Assembly (NCBI RefSeq): GCF_900104035.1
Contig: NZ_FNIT01000005.1
Coordinates: 248,001 to 312,000, forward strand
DNA: 64,000 bases
Direction: 5' to 3'
DNA from: Aureimonas jatrophae
Lineage (GTDB): Bacteria > Pseudomonadota > Alphaproteobacteria > Rhizobiales > Rhizobiaceae
Shown here: piece after piece, positions 34,998-45,536 of the stretch
How positions within the stretch are numbered: position 1 is the first letter of the stretch
How the letters are laid out: the number at the start of each line of letters is the position of its first letter
Position numbers and translations under genes: made by a program
The notes under the pieces: generated by a model
Seen by the model: the letters and a program-made list of their open reading frames with translations, nothing else
Told to the model about the DNA's origin: nothing
Database searches by the model: none

Positions 34998-37661
34998 ATG
35001 GCGTTCAGCCGCAACAAGGGCAGGATCGAGCCGACCTTCGGCGCCTCGTCGGTCGACGACGACAGCGTCGTGCGGGTGTCGGCGGACGATCGCGCCGTGA
35101 TGCCGATGGCTGCGTCTTCCTCGCGCAAGCGCCCGGTGATCGAGGGAACCGCGCGTCGCGATCCGCCGAGCACCCCGTCTCGCGACCTCGGCTCCAATCG
35201 GCGCAGCGGCGGCGGCGGCAACGGCTCGGGCGGCGGCGGAAGCAGCGGCGGTGGCGGGGGCCTCGGCGGCTTCTTCGGCGGCCGTCGCAAGCGGCCGCGC
35301 CGGTCCTTCTTCGGGCACATGGTCCGCCTGTGCTTCATGCTCGTGATCTGGGGCGGCCTCGCGGGGCTCGCCGTCCTCGGCTACTTCGCGGCCAAGCTGC
35401 CGCAGGAAGCCTGGGCGATTCCGGCCCGCCCGCCCAACGTCAAGATCGTCTCGGTCTCGGGCGACCTCCTGGCCGACCGGGGTACCACCGGCGGCGAGGC
35501 CGTGGCGCTCGACCAGATCAGCCCCTACGTGCCGAAGGCCGTTCTCGCGATCGAGGACCGGCGCTTCTACTCGCACTGGGGCGTCGATCCGCTCGGCATC
35601 ATCCGGGCCTTCTCCGAGAACATGGCGGCGGGCGAGACCGTGCAGGGCGGCTCGACGCTGACCCAGCAGCTCGCCAAGAACATCTTCCTGACGCCCGACC
35701 AGACCCTCCAGCGCAAGATCCAGGAGGCCATCCTGGCGCTTTGGCTGGAGCAGAAGTTCACCAAGGACCAGATCCTCGAGATGTACCTCAACCGGGTGTA
35801 TTTCGGATCCGGCGCCACGGGTATCCAGGCGGCCGCGCGCCGCTACTTCGACAAGAACGCCGCCGACCTGACCCTGCCCGAGGCCGCGACGCTGGCCGGC
35901 CTTCTCAAGGCGCCGTCCCGCCTGTCGCCGGTCCGCGATCCGGACGCCGCCCGCGCCCGTGCCGCCGTGGTGCTGCAGGCCATGCTCGACGAGCATGCCA
36001 TAAGCCAAGGCGAGTTCGAGGCGGCCAAGGCGGCCAAGCCCACCAAGGCGCGCTCCTTCTGGACCGGTGCCGAACACTATGCCGCCGACATGGTGATGCG
36101 CGACCTGCCGCTTCTGGTTGGCGAGATCCACGAGGACGTCGTGGTGGAGACCACGATCGATCTCGGGCTCGAGAAGAAGGCCGAGGCCGCGATCCGCAAG
36201 ACCATCGACGGCGCCAAGCAGAACGTCAGCCAGGGCGCCCTCGTCTCGATCGACGGCACCGGCGCGATCCGTGCGATCGTAGGCGGCCGCGACTATGCCG
36301 AGTCGCAGTTCAACCGCGCCGCGGACGCCAAGCGCCAGCCCGGCTCCGCGTTCAAACCCTTCGTCTACGAGACCGCGCTGGAGTTCGGCGTCCGGCCCGA
36401 GACCGTGGTCAACGACGCGCCGATCCGCATCGGCAACTGGTCGCCGTCGAACTACGACAACCGGTTCCGCGGCGAGGTCAGCGTGGCCGACGCGGTAGCG
36501 AAGTCGCTCAACACGATCGCCGCCAAGCTCACGGCCGACGTCGGCCCACAGGCCGTGATCGACACGGCCAAGCGCATGGGCATCACCTCGCCGCTCGTCG
36601 ACAACGCCTCGCTGGCGCTCGGCACGTCCGAGGTTTCGCTCGTGGAACTGACCGGTGCCTACGCCCCGTTCGCCAACGGCGGCTACCAGGCGACGCCGCA
36701 CCTCGTGAACCGCGTCACCACCGCGTCCGGCAAGGTCCTCTACGAGCGCGACGACGCCGTGCCGCCGGTGATCGTGACCTCCGACATCGTGGCCATGATG
36801 AACGCCATGCTGGAACGGGTGGTCTCGTCGGGCACGGGCCGGCGCGCCGCGCTCAAGGACTGGCAGGTGGCCGGCAAGAGCGGCACGACGCAGGATTTCA
36901 AGGACGCCTGGTTCATCGGCTACACCGCGAACCTCACCACCGGCGTCTGGCTCGGCAACGACAACGGCGCGCCGATGAAGCAGGTGACCGGCGGCTCGCT
37001 GCCGGCGGACGCTTGGAAGAGCTTCATGACCGCCGCGCACGAGGGGCTGCCGGCCATGCCGCTGCCCGGCAACTACCGCATCGGCGATCCGGCCAACATC
37101 CCGGTCGCCAACAACGCGCAGGACCGCATCATCGGCTACGATGCCGCCGGCAATCCGGTCTACGAGAACACCGAGCTTCCCGGCGGCGCGCCCGCCGACG
37201 ACGGCTTCTACGACGTGCCGGGCGCGCAGACCGGCGCGCCGCTGCCGCCGGCGGGGCAGATGCCACGCGTCGAGCCGGGCGCCGGCTTCTACGATCAGGA
37301 GCAGGTTCCGGTCGCGCGGGGCGAGGCGCCCCCGGTCCGTCGCCTGCCGGACAACCGGCGTGCCGATCCGCAGGACGACTACGCCGTGGCACCCGCCGAT
37401 CCCTATGGCGACGACCGCTACGGCGGACCGCCGCCGGTCTACGACGATCCCACGCAGTACGGCGAGCCGGCTCGCATGCGCCCGCCCGAGAACGTCGGAC
37501 CGGCCCGCGTGGTACGACGCAGCGACCTGCCGCCCGATGCGGTGCTGGAGGGGCCCGCACGCCGCGTTTCACCCGACCAGCTTCCGCCGGATGCCGTTCT
37601 GGAAGGCCCGGTCGGCGGACGCGAAAGCGACCGCTCCCTGTTCCGCGGTCTGTTCAATTAA
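34998..37661 (+). CDS. Class A penicillin-binding protein (PBP1A type)
   Basis: An 887-residue bifunctional peptidoglycan synthase. An Arg/Gly/Ser-rich cytoplasmic part (1-100, with a Gly-Ser tract) is followed by a membrane anchor (about 112-132), a GT51 glycosyltransferase (IEDRRFYSHWGVDP, GGSTLTQQLAKNIFL) and a transpeptidase with SxxK Ser450-Lys453 (GSAFK), SLN and KSGTT motifs. The C-terminal tail (about 740-887) is Pro/Asp/Tyr-rich and ends with a duplicated LPPDAVLEGP motif at 844-853 and 862-871. It polymerises and crosslinks glycan. A hairpin follows shortly after the stop. Confidence 0.95.
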   Translation: MAFSRNKGRIEPTFGASSVDDDSVVRVSADDRAVMPMAASSSRKRPVIEGTARRDPPSTPSRDLGSNRRSGGGGNGSGGGGSSGGGGGLGGFFGGRRKRPRRSFFGHMVRLCFMLVIWGGLAGLAVLGYFAAKLPQEAWAIPARPPNVKIVSVSGDLLADRGTTGGEAVALDQISPYVPKAVLAIEDRRFYSHWGVDPLGIIRAFSENMAAGETVQGGSTLTQQLAKNIFLTPDQTLQRKIQEAILALWLEQKFTKDQILEMYLNRVYFGSGATGIQAAARRYFDKNAADLTLPEAATLAGLLKAPSRLSPVRDPDAARARAAVVLQAMLDEHAISQGEFEAAKAAKPTKARSFWTGAEHYAADMVMRDLPLLVGEIHEDVVVETTIDLGLEKKAEAAIRKTIDGAKQNVSQGALVSIDGTGAIRAIVGGRDYAESQFNRAADAKRQPGSAFKPFVYETALEFGVRPETVVNDAPIRIGNWSPSNYDNRFRGEVSVADAVAKSLNTIAAKLTADVGPQAVIDTAKRMGITSPLVDNASLALGTSEVSLVELTGAYAPFANGGYQATPHLVNRVTTASGKVLYERDDAVPPVIVTSDIVAMMNAMLERVVSSGTGRRAALKDWQVAGKSGTTQDFKDAWFIGYTANLTTGVWLGNDNGAPMKQVTGGSLPADAWKSFMTAAHEGLPAMPLPGNYRIGDPANIPVANNAQDRIIGYDAAGNPVYENTELPGGAPADDGFYDVPGAQTGAPLPPAGQMPRVEPGAGFYDQEQVPVARGEAPPVRRLPDNRRADPQDDYAVAPADPYGDDRYGGPPPVYDDPTQYGEPARMRPPENVGPARVVRRSDLPPDAVLEGPARRVSPDQLPPDAVLEGPVGGRESDRSLFRGLFN

Positions 37662-37676
37662 GGATCGCAAAATGAA

Positions 37677-37702
37677 GCCCCGGAGCCTTTCGGCTCCGGG
37701 GC
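37677..37702. terminator. Hairpin between the PBP gene and the stress operon
   Basis: Perfect 11-base stem GCCCCGGAGCC (37677-37687) and GGCTCCGGGGC (37692-37702) with a TTTC loop, between convergent genes. There is no T run on the plus side; on the minus strand the stem is followed by TTCATTTT, so it fits better as the terminator of the minus-strand operon. Confidence 0.7.
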
Positions 37703-37731
37703 CTCAAACCGGCATGCGGCCAGCGATCGTC

Positions 37732-38751
37732 TCAGGCGAGACCTTCCTTGCGAGCTTCGTCCTTGGCGGTGTTGACCGCGGCGCCCGCAACGGCTGAGAC
37801 TTTTTCGGCCAGCGTCTCGCCGTCGCCCTTCGGCTTCAGCCCGTGCTTCTCGGCCTCCTGGTCGCCTGCGTGCAAGGCCCGCTCGGCGACGTGGCTCGCC
37901 TTGTCGAGCGTTTCGCGACCGTAGCCGAGCGCGTCGTCGCGAAGGCGATCGCGCGTCTCGCCGAGCAACTCGTCCTCGGTGCGTGTGGACGGCAGGGCGG
38001 CTCCGATCGCCGCGCCGACCGCCACGGCGATGGCGCCGAGGATCAGCGGCTCCTCGTGCAGCGTGTCGACGAACGTGCGCTGCGCACGTCGGCCGAGCTC
38101 GCTGACGCGATCGCCCGCATAAGCGGCGGTGCGGTATCCCGCCCGACCGGCGTCATAGGCCGCGTCGCGAACGTCGTGGCCCAGCCGGCTCGCGCCGTCG
38201 GACACCTGGCTCGCCGCCGAGGAGATGCTCTCGCCGGCCGAGTGAGCGGCCCCGCTGATCGACGAACCGGCACTGGACAGGCTGTCGCTGACGGTGGAGC
38301 CGGCGCTCGATAGGCCGCTGGCGACGCTGGATCCGGCCGAGGACAGCCGCGATCCGATGCCGGGACCGGACGCATGGTCCGCGCCCTCGAAGCGGTTGTC
38401 GCGATCGTCCTCGCGCCAGTGATCCGTTCCCCAGTCGCGATCCATGCTCCAATCGCGCCGCCGATCGCGATCGCCGAGCGACAGGTGACGCGAGCCGCTG
38501 TCGCGCACGCCCTGCCCCAGCAGCAACCAGGCGATACCGGCTCCCACGAGCCCAAGGGCCAGCGGGTTGTCGCGCACCTGGCGGTTGAGGTTGCTCACCA
38601 TCTCCGCGCCCTGCCCGTTGCGGACATAGGAGGCGACCTCGTCCACGATCTGGCCAGGGGTGAAGCGGTTCTTCAGCGACTCCAGCGTCGAGTCGAGCTG
38701 GCCGCGCCGCTCCTCGGCCTCGCGGGCGAGACGTTCGGTTTCCGAGCTCAT
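37732..38751 (-). CDS. DUF3618 protein with 11-residue repeats
   Basis: A 339-residue protein with an N-terminal DUF3618 domain (residues about 1-80, LEREAEERRGQLDSTLESLKN-like start and a short hydrophobic segment LALGLVGAGIAWLLLG). Residues 137-180 contain four tandem 11-residue units of the type SSAGSxxSxxL, with a weaker fifth to 191. A second hydrophobic segment (EEPLILGAIAVAVGAAIGAAL) follows. The DUF3618 family is found in stress-linked membrane operons of alphaproteobacteria, and its function is unknown. Its start overlaps the stop of the DUF1469 gene by 4 bases. Confidence 0.82.
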   Translation of the reverse strand: MSSETERLAREAEERRGQLDSTLESLKNRFTPGQIVDEVASYVRNGQGAEMVSNLNRQVRDNPLALGLVGAGIAWLLLGQGVRDSGSRHLSLGDRDRRRDWSMDRDWGTDHWREDDRDNRFEGADHASGPGIGSRLSSAGSSVASGLSSAGSTVSDSLSSAGSSISGAAHSAGESISSAASQVSDGASRLGHDVRDAAYDAGRAGYRTAAYAGDRVSELGRRAQRTFVDTLHEEPLILGAIAVAVGAAIGAALPSTRTEDELLGETRDRLRDDALGYGRETLDKASHVAERALHAGDQEAEKHGLKPKGDGETLAEKVSAVAGAAVNTAKDEARKEGLA

Positions 38752-39140
38752 AGCGTCTTCTCCTTCACGAGGCGCCCGTCCTTGCCGAGCTGGTCCAGCG
38801 TCCGGTCCGGCGTGATGCTGAGGGTCTCCAGGTCCTTCTTGCCCTTGGCGAGCAGCATCGCGCCGATCACCGCCAGAACGATGCCCACGATCAGCGCCGA
38901 CCATCCGGCGCCCACGACATGGGCCAGGGCGATGACCAGGGCCTGCGACAGCACGATCAGGGCAACCAGCAGGCAGATGCCGCCCGCCGCGAGCGATCCG
39001 CCGCCGACCTGGAGCTGCGAGACCTTGTCGGAGATCTCGGCGCGGATCAGACGGCCTTCCGTGCGGAAGAGCTCGGTGGTCTCGCGCAGCAGGTCGCTTA
39101 GAAGATCGGGAACGGAACGCGGTTCACGATCGACGCTCAT
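38748..39140 (-). CDS. Phage-holin-like membrane protein (DUF1469)
   Basis: A 130-residue protein of the Phage_holin_3_6/DUF1469 family, which in bacteria is a chromosomal membrane protein, not a phage gene. It begins with a helical segment (LLSDLLRETTELFRTEGRLIRAE) and has two transmembrane helices with ALVIALAHVVGAG between. It is coupled by 4-base overlaps to both neighbours (TGA/ATG), as the middle gene of the operon. Confidence 0.85.
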   Translation of the reverse strand: MSVDREPRSVPDLLSDLLRETTELFRTEGRLIRAEISDKVSQLQVGGGSLAAGGICLLVALIVLSQALVIALAHVVGAGWSALIVGIVLAVIGAMLLAKGKKDLETLSITPDRTLDQLGKDGRLVKEKTL

Positions 39141-40069
39141 CGGGCATTCTCCTCGTGGCCGGGAAGCTTGTTGGTATCGGTGGAGCCCGATGCGCCGAGG
39201 CGATTGAGCTGGGAGTCGTTGGCACCCGATGAGGTCGTCTGCGACGCGCCGCCCGTCACCGTGCTGGTGGACAGGGAACTGCCGCTCGCACCGCTCGGGC
39301 TCGAGAAGCTGGAGGCCGATCCGCCGGTCGTGGATGCACCCGACGATGACGAGCCGAAGGACGACCCGCCGGACGAGAAGGTCGATCCACCCGCCTGCGA
39401 CGTGCCCGGATTCGATCCGCTCGTCCCGGCCGCCGTTCCGGCGCGACGATCGCGTTCGCCGAAGGCGTCCTGCGAACCGTCGGAGCGGCTTGTGTAGGCA
39501 TTGCCACGTGAGGCCTCGCTCCGGTCGTACGCGCCGTATCGTGCCCGCTCGTCGTAGCCGCGGTCGAAGCGGTCGCCTCCCCGGTAGCCGCCGGTGGACG
39601 AGCCATGCCGATGATCGGACGAGGCGCGGGCGAAGCGGCCGAGCGCGACGCCGGCCAGGGCGGCACCGATCAAAAATGCGGTGGGCTGGCGCCGCGCGAA
39701 GTCTGCGACCGAACCGGCGATCTCTGGAACGCTCCGCCCCTTCAATGCGTCGGAGGCCTGTTCGAGGCCACCCGCAACCTGGCGCACGAGCCCCGCGCCC
39801 ATCGACTGGTCGCGTTCGCCGAGTTCATCTGAGGCCCGCCGGATCGCGGCGGCGAAATCCTCGAGGCTGCTGGCGGCGGCCGACTTGCCGTCCTCCGCGG
39901 TCGCGCTTGCGCGCTGCTTGGCTTCCGACAGGGCCGACTGCGCGCCCTCCCGCAGCTTGTCGGTCGCCGAGCCGAGTTCGGCGCGGGCCGACTGGGTCTC
40001 GCGATTGAGAGCGTCGCGAGTGTCGCGGCCGGCGGTGCCGCCGCTTCCGGTATCAAAGGTGGATGACAT
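39137..40069 (-). CDS. Ser/Gly-rich membrane-associated stress protein
   Basis: A 310-residue protein. The N-terminal half is helical and charged (KLREGAQSALSEAKQRASATAE), followed by one hydrophobic segment (PTAFLIGAALAGVALGRF, about residues 128-146), an Arg/Tyr/Gly/Asp-rich region, and a long Ser/Gly/Thr low-complexity C terminus. I recognise the organisation as common in this type of operon, but cannot name a domain. The start at 40069 (MSSTFDTGSGG) lies 17 bases after the small peptide's stop. Confidence 0.75.
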   Translation of the reverse strand: MSSTFDTGSGGTAGRDTRDALNRETQSARAELGSATDKLREGAQSALSEAKQRASATAEDGKSAAASSLEDFAAAIRRASDELGERDQSMGAGLVRQVAGGLEQASDALKGRSVPEIAGSVADFARRQPTAFLIGAALAGVALGRFARASSDHRHGSSTGGYRGGDRFDRGYDERARYGAYDRSEASRGNAYTSRSDGSQDAFGERDRRAGTAAGTSGSNPGTSQAGGSTFSSGGSSFGSSSSGASTTGGSASSFSSPSGASGSSLSTSTVTGGASQTTSSGANDSQLNRLGASGSTDTNKLPGHEENAR

Positions 40070-40086
40070 GGAAACTCCGGGTCGCT

Positions 40087-40161
40087 TCAGCGTAGGCCGA
40101 GGAAGGACAGGATGGCGAGAACCACCACGATCAGCCCGATGAGATAGATGATGTTGTGCAT
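40087..40161 (-). CDS. 24-residue single-helix membrane peptide
   Basis: An open frame of 24 residues, MHNIIYLIGLIVVVLAILSF followed by LGLR, almost entirely one hydrophobic helix. It is the first gene of the minus-strand operon, 17 bases before the Ser/Gly-rich protein gene. Similar one-helix peptides occur in this position in related bacteria, which supports it being real. It is too short for routine gene callers. Confidence 0.65.
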   Translation of the reverse strand: MHNIIYLIGLIVVVLAILSFLGLR

Positions 40162-40240
40162 GGGAGGTCTCGCCTTCCTCGTCCGATGGATTTAGTTCCA
40201 GCGCCGCGACAGCACGACGCCAGTTGCCGTGTGGCTTGCT

Positions 40241-40265
40241 AACCGGCCAGGTAGAAGAGGGTTCC
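40241..40265 (-). promoter_or_regulatory. EcfG-type stress promoter of the minus-strand operon
   Basis: On the minus strand GGAAC (40261-40265), a 16-base spacer and GGTT (40241-40244) match the alphaproteobacterial general stress sigma consensus GGAAC-N16/17-CGTT with one mismatch. It lies about 80 bases before the 24-residue peptide gene, consistent with stress control of a DUF3618/DUF1469 operon. Confidence 0.5.
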
Positions 40266-40334
40266 CGCACAGGTCCGGGTCGTGTGCACGGATATGACGG
40301 CGCAACGCTTCGAACAGGGCGTTCGGCGGGCGTC

Positions 40335-40363
40335 TTGCACGGCCGAAATGCCGTTCATATATA
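40335..40363 (+). promoter_or_regulatory. Candidate dnaK promoter
   Basis: TTGCAC (40335-40340), a 17-base spacer and TATATA (40358-40363) lie about 125 bases before dnaK. The preceding C also gives CTTGCA, so heat-shock sigma (RpoH) recognition is possible but not shown. Confidence 0.45.
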
Positions 40364-40488
40364 GCCCGCAGCCCCGGTGGTCCGGCCCTTTGAGCCGGGT
40401 TTCCGGCCCCCATTCATCCCAAGGTGCCGCCTCGCGGAACGCCTCAGCAGAGGGTCCGGGCGGCGCGCTCGAAAAGGAGAGTTTTCGT

Positions 40489-42417
<1,929 letters not shown>

Positions 42418-42445
42418 TCCGCTTGCCATTCCGATAGGTGAAAAG

Positions 42446-42471
42446 AGCCCCGGCAGTGCCGGGGCTTTTTT
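42446..42471 (+). terminator. dnaK terminator
   Basis: Perfect 9-base stem AGCCCCGGC (42446-42454) and GCCGGGGCT (42458-42466) with an AGT loop, followed by a run of six Ts. Canonical intrinsic terminator 28 bases after the dnaK stop. Confidence 0.92.
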
Positions 42472-42982
42472 CGTTCCGGCGGTCACATGAGCCGGCGTGC
42501 TCAAGCGCCCGATCTCATGGCCGAGCCCGTCTTGGTCCCATCGCCGGAATCAAGGGGCGTGTCGCTGGTCGCGGTGTCTCGAGCTCGTCCAGACGCGCAA
42601 GCTCCCGTCGGTACGATGAGCCGACCGGACCTCCGCTATCTACCGGAGATGGCGTCGCCGCGCCGCGTGCGATCTGTCTCCGCCCGCGTTCTGCCAGCAC
42701 CGAGCATCCGGTCGGGCATTCTTCGCCACGGTTCGCGACGCGTCGTCCTCATTCGCTCGCCTGCGGGAGCCAAGGCTCGTTTCGAACCTGACCGGAGCCT
42801 GTCCAGGGGCTAGAGCACGACCGCTTGTCGACCCTTTCACCTTGTACCCGCCTATGGTAACGGCCCCGCGCAGCCCTTACATGCGCGAAAAGCGCCGACG
42901 GCCGCTCCCCGCGGAGCGGTACGTGGCAACGCGACCGTTTTGCCGGTCGCGCCATTGGTCCAGATGCGAGAACGGTGAAGCG
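42472..42982. other. 510-base gap between dnaK and dnaJ
   Basis: No convincing gene. A possible 108-residue frame (42487-42813) reads as Arg/Ser/Pro-rich sequence without a recognisable domain or ribosome site and is probably noncoding. The dnaJ promoter should lie in its last 150 bases, where CCTTGTACC and TATGGT (about 42840-42860) occur, but not at a standard spacing. Confidence 0.45.
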
Positions 42983-44137
42983 GTGTCCGTGAAGGTCGAT
43001 TACTACGAGACGCTCGGCGTCGCGAAGACATGCGACGACAAGACCCTCAAGGCGGCGTTTCGCAAACTCGCCATGCAGTTCCACCCGGACAAGAATCCTG
43101 GCGACTCCGCCGCCGAGCACCGCTTCAAGGAGATCGGAGAGGCCTACGAGGTCCTCAAGGATCCGCAGAAGCGCGCGGCCTATGACCGCTTCGGTCATGC
43201 CGCCTTTCAGAACGGTGGCGGCGCCGGCGGGTTCCGCGGCGACTTCTCCTCGTCCATGGCCGACATCTTCGACGACATCTTCGGCGAGATGATGGGCGGG
43301 CGCGGTGGCCAGGGCCGACGGGGCGCCGGCGGCCAGCAGAGCGGGCGCGAACGCGGCTCCGACCTTCGCTACAACATGGAGATAGGCCTGGACGAGGCCT
43401 TCGCGGGCAAGACCGCCGAAATCTCCGTCCCCACCACCATCCAGTGCGACGTCTGCAACGGCACCGGCGCCAAGGCCGGCACCGCGCCCAAGGCTTGCCC
43501 GACCTGCGGCGGTATCGGTCGCGTGCGGGCCGCGCAGGGCTTCTTCTCGATCGAGCGCACCTGCCCGACCTGTCAGGGCCGCGGCGAGATCATCGCCGAC
43601 CCCTGCGGCAAGTGCGGCGGCGACGGTCGCCTGCCCGAGGAGCGCAACCTCTCGGTCAATATCCCAGCCGGTATCGAGGATGGCACGCGCATCCGCCTTG
43701 CCGGCGAGGGTGAAGCGGGCCTGCGCGGTGGTCCGGCCGGCGATCTCTACATCTTCCTGTCGGTACGTCCGCACGAGTTCTTCCAGCGTGACGGAGCCGA
43801 CCTCTTCTGCAAGGTGCCGGTCTCGATGACCACGGCGGCACTCGGCGGCACCTTCGAGGTGACGACGCTCGACGGCGCCAAGTCGCGCGTCAAGGTTCCC
43901 GAGGGAACGCAATCGGGCAAGCAGTTCCGCGTGAAGGGTCGCGGCATGCCCGTGCTTCGATCCAACCAGACGGGCGATCTCTTCATCCAGATCTCGATCG
44001 AAACGCCGCAGAACCTGTCGCGCCGGCAACGCGAACTCCTCGAGGAGTTCGAGGAGATTTCCTCGTCCGAGAACTCGCCGCAGTCGACCGGCTTCTTCTC
44101 GCGCATGAAGGACTTCTTCGAGGGTCTCAGCGAGTAA
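42983..44137 (+). CDS. dnaJ: Chaperone protein DnaJ (Hsp40)
   Basis: A DnaJ of 384 residues with all parts: the J domain with HPD (QFHPDKNPG), a Gly/Phe-rich linker, four zinc motifs ([35 protein letters not shown]) and the C-terminal substrate domain. No ATG fits; the GTG at 42983 gives [15 protein letters not shown], the usual start. It stimulates DnaK's ATPase. It follows dnaK by about 560 bases, separated by a terminator, and pmtA follows after 85 bases. Confidence 0.97.
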   Translation: MSVKVDYYETLGVAKTCDDKTLKAAFRKLAMQFHPDKNPGDSAAEHRFKEIGEAYEVLKDPQKRAAYDRFGHAAFQNGGGAGGFRGDFSSSMADIFDDIFGEMMGGRGGQGRRGAGGQQSGRERGSDLRYNMEIGLDEAFAGKTAEISVPTTIQCDVCNGTGAKAGTAPKACPTCGGIGRVRAAQGFFSIERTCPTCQGRGEIIADPCGKCGGDGRLPEERNLSVNIPAGIEDGTRIRLAGEGEAGLRGGPAGDLYIFLSVRPHEFFQRDGADLFCKVPVSMTTAALGGTFEVTTLDGAKSRVKVPEGTQSGKQFRVKGRGMPVLRSNQTGDLFIQISIETPQNLSRRQRELLEEFEEISSSENSPQSTGFFSRMKDFFEGLSE

Positions 44138-44222
44138 CCGAGATGTTCTCGACGCGACATCTTTTGTCGCGTCGAAGCCCGTGCCATGATGCGTTGCGGC
44201 AACCGTCGATGGAGCAGCGCCC

Positions 44223-44849
44223 ATGCCCGCCCTACGCCCCGGCCCTCAGAGTGGACGTGAGGAGCGGCGCGCGCGACGCGCCGACCTCGCTCGCTTCTTC
44301 GGCACCTGGATCCGCAAGCCGTTGTCGCTGGGCGCGGTCGCGCCATCGTCGGCGACCTACTGCGCGACCATGGCGGCGGCAGCCTCCACGCATCTCGACG
44401 GCCCTATCCTGGAACTGGGCCCGGGCCTCGGCGTCGTGACGCGCGCTCTTCTGGCCAAGGGCGTCGATCCCGCGCGCATCACCTCGATCGAGTACGATGC
44501 CGACTTCGCGCGGACGCTGCGCGAGCGCTTTCCGAGGGTCAACGTGATCCGGGGCGACGGTTTCGATCTCGACCAAACGCTCGGAGATGGCGGTGCCACG
44601 CGCTTTGCCGCGATCCTAATGGCGATCCCGGTCGTCTCGAAGCCGCAGGCCGAGCGGCAGGCGCTTTTCAGACGATACCTCGACCGCCTTGTTCCCGGCG
44701 GCAACATCACGCAGCTTTCCTATCTCGTGACCCCGCCGGTGAAGCCGATCGAAGGCGTGTTCGAGGTCTCCTCGACGCCGATCGTTTGGGACAACATTCC
44801 TCCGGCCCGCGTTTGGATCTACCGCAAGACCGCAGCGCTCGCCCATTGA
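44223..44849 (+). CDS. pmtA: Phospholipid N-methyltransferase (PmtA type)
   Basis: A 208-residue class I SAM methyltransferase with the SAM motif GPILELGPGLGVVTRALL, then SIEYDADFARTLRERFP and a later PGGNITQLSY strand. The sequence pattern and location after dnaJ match rhizobial PmtA, which methylates phosphatidylethanolamine towards phosphatidylcholine. The N terminus (FFGTWIRKPLSLGAVAPSS) is also typical. A general rRNA-adenine-methyltransferase-like annotation would be an alternative, so the lipid role is from context and family. Confidence 0.8.
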   Translation: MPALRPGPQSGREERRARRADLARFFGTWIRKPLSLGAVAPSSATYCATMAAAASTHLDGPILELGPGLGVVTRALLAKGVDPARITSIEYDADFARTLRERFPRVNVIRGDGFDLDQTLGDGGATRFAAILMAIPVVSKPQAERQALFRRYLDRLVPGGNITQLSYLVTPPVKPIEGVFEVSSTPIVWDNIPPARVWIYRKTAALAH

Positions 44850-45412
44850 GCGCCCGAATCCTGGTCTTGGCGGGCTCGGCGCGCTCACGCGCGCCGGAAG
44901 CCCTACTGGCGGGAGAGGTCATGCGCCGCCTGGCGGTCACCGACGTGGTGCTCGCGCAGGTGCACCCGGCCGACTACCCGCTGCCGGTCTTCGACGACCC
45001 GGACGACGACGCGACACCGCCGCCGGAGAACGCGCGCCTCATAGCCGGGCGGCTCGCCCTCCAGGACGGCCTCGTCCTCGTCGCGCGCGAGCGGGGAGCC
45101 GGCGCGCCCGCGCTTCTTTTGAACGCGCTGGAATGGATCGCGGCGATCGGGGGTGATGCCGCGTTCCGCCGCCTCGTCGTCGCGCTCGCGATCGTCGGAG
45201 ACAGGCCCGTCGGTGGTGCGCTCTGCGCGCAGGATCTGCGCACGCGTTTGAGCGCGCTGGGCGCCGTGGTCGTCACGCCGACCATTCTTCTCGACCGGAC
45301 CGCCATCCTGGACGACGCGACGGGCCGCCTGGCGCGCGACCACGGCGCGTCGCTGGATGCCGGACTCGACGCGCTTCTCGACCACGCGCGTGCGCTCGGT
45401 CGGCAAGGATAG
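44846..45412 (+). CDS. NADPH-dependent FMN reductase family protein
   Basis: A 188-residue flavodoxin-like protein. The nucleotide-binding start ILVLAGSARSRAPEALL and the central LNALEWIAAIGG region are those of the NAD(P)H-dependent FMN reductase family. A TTG at 44846 overlaps the pmtA stop (TTGA), which I take as the start since no ATG is near and the family motif begins within seven residues. Substrate unknown. Confidence 0.82.
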   Translation: MSARILVLAGSARSRAPEALLAGEVMRRLAVTDVVLAQVHPADYPLPVFDDPDDDATPPPENARLIAGRLALQDGLVLVARERGAGAPALLLNALEWIAAIGGDAAFRRLVVALAIVGDRPVGGALCAQDLRTRLSALGAVVVTPTILLDRTAILDDATGRLARDHGASLDAGLDALLDHARALGRQG

Positions 45413-45536
45413 GATCAGGCATCCTACTCAGACAGGGAGTGAAGCCCCGCCTCGCCCCACTCCGCGACGGAACCTGTGCGCGCACCGTCCATTTCGCGCG
45501 AACAGAAAGCCGTTTCTCGTATCTGGAGTGTCCCAC

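Noticed and set aside
38748-39140. The holin-like protein as evidence of a prophage
   Set aside because: DUF1469/Phage_holin_3_6 proteins are common chromosomal membrane proteins in this operon type, and no other phage gene is nearby.
42487-42813. A 108-residue open frame in the dnaK-dnaJ gap
   Set aside because: It has Arg/Ser/Pro-rich composition, no ribosome site and no recognisable pattern; chance frames of this length are expected at this GC content.
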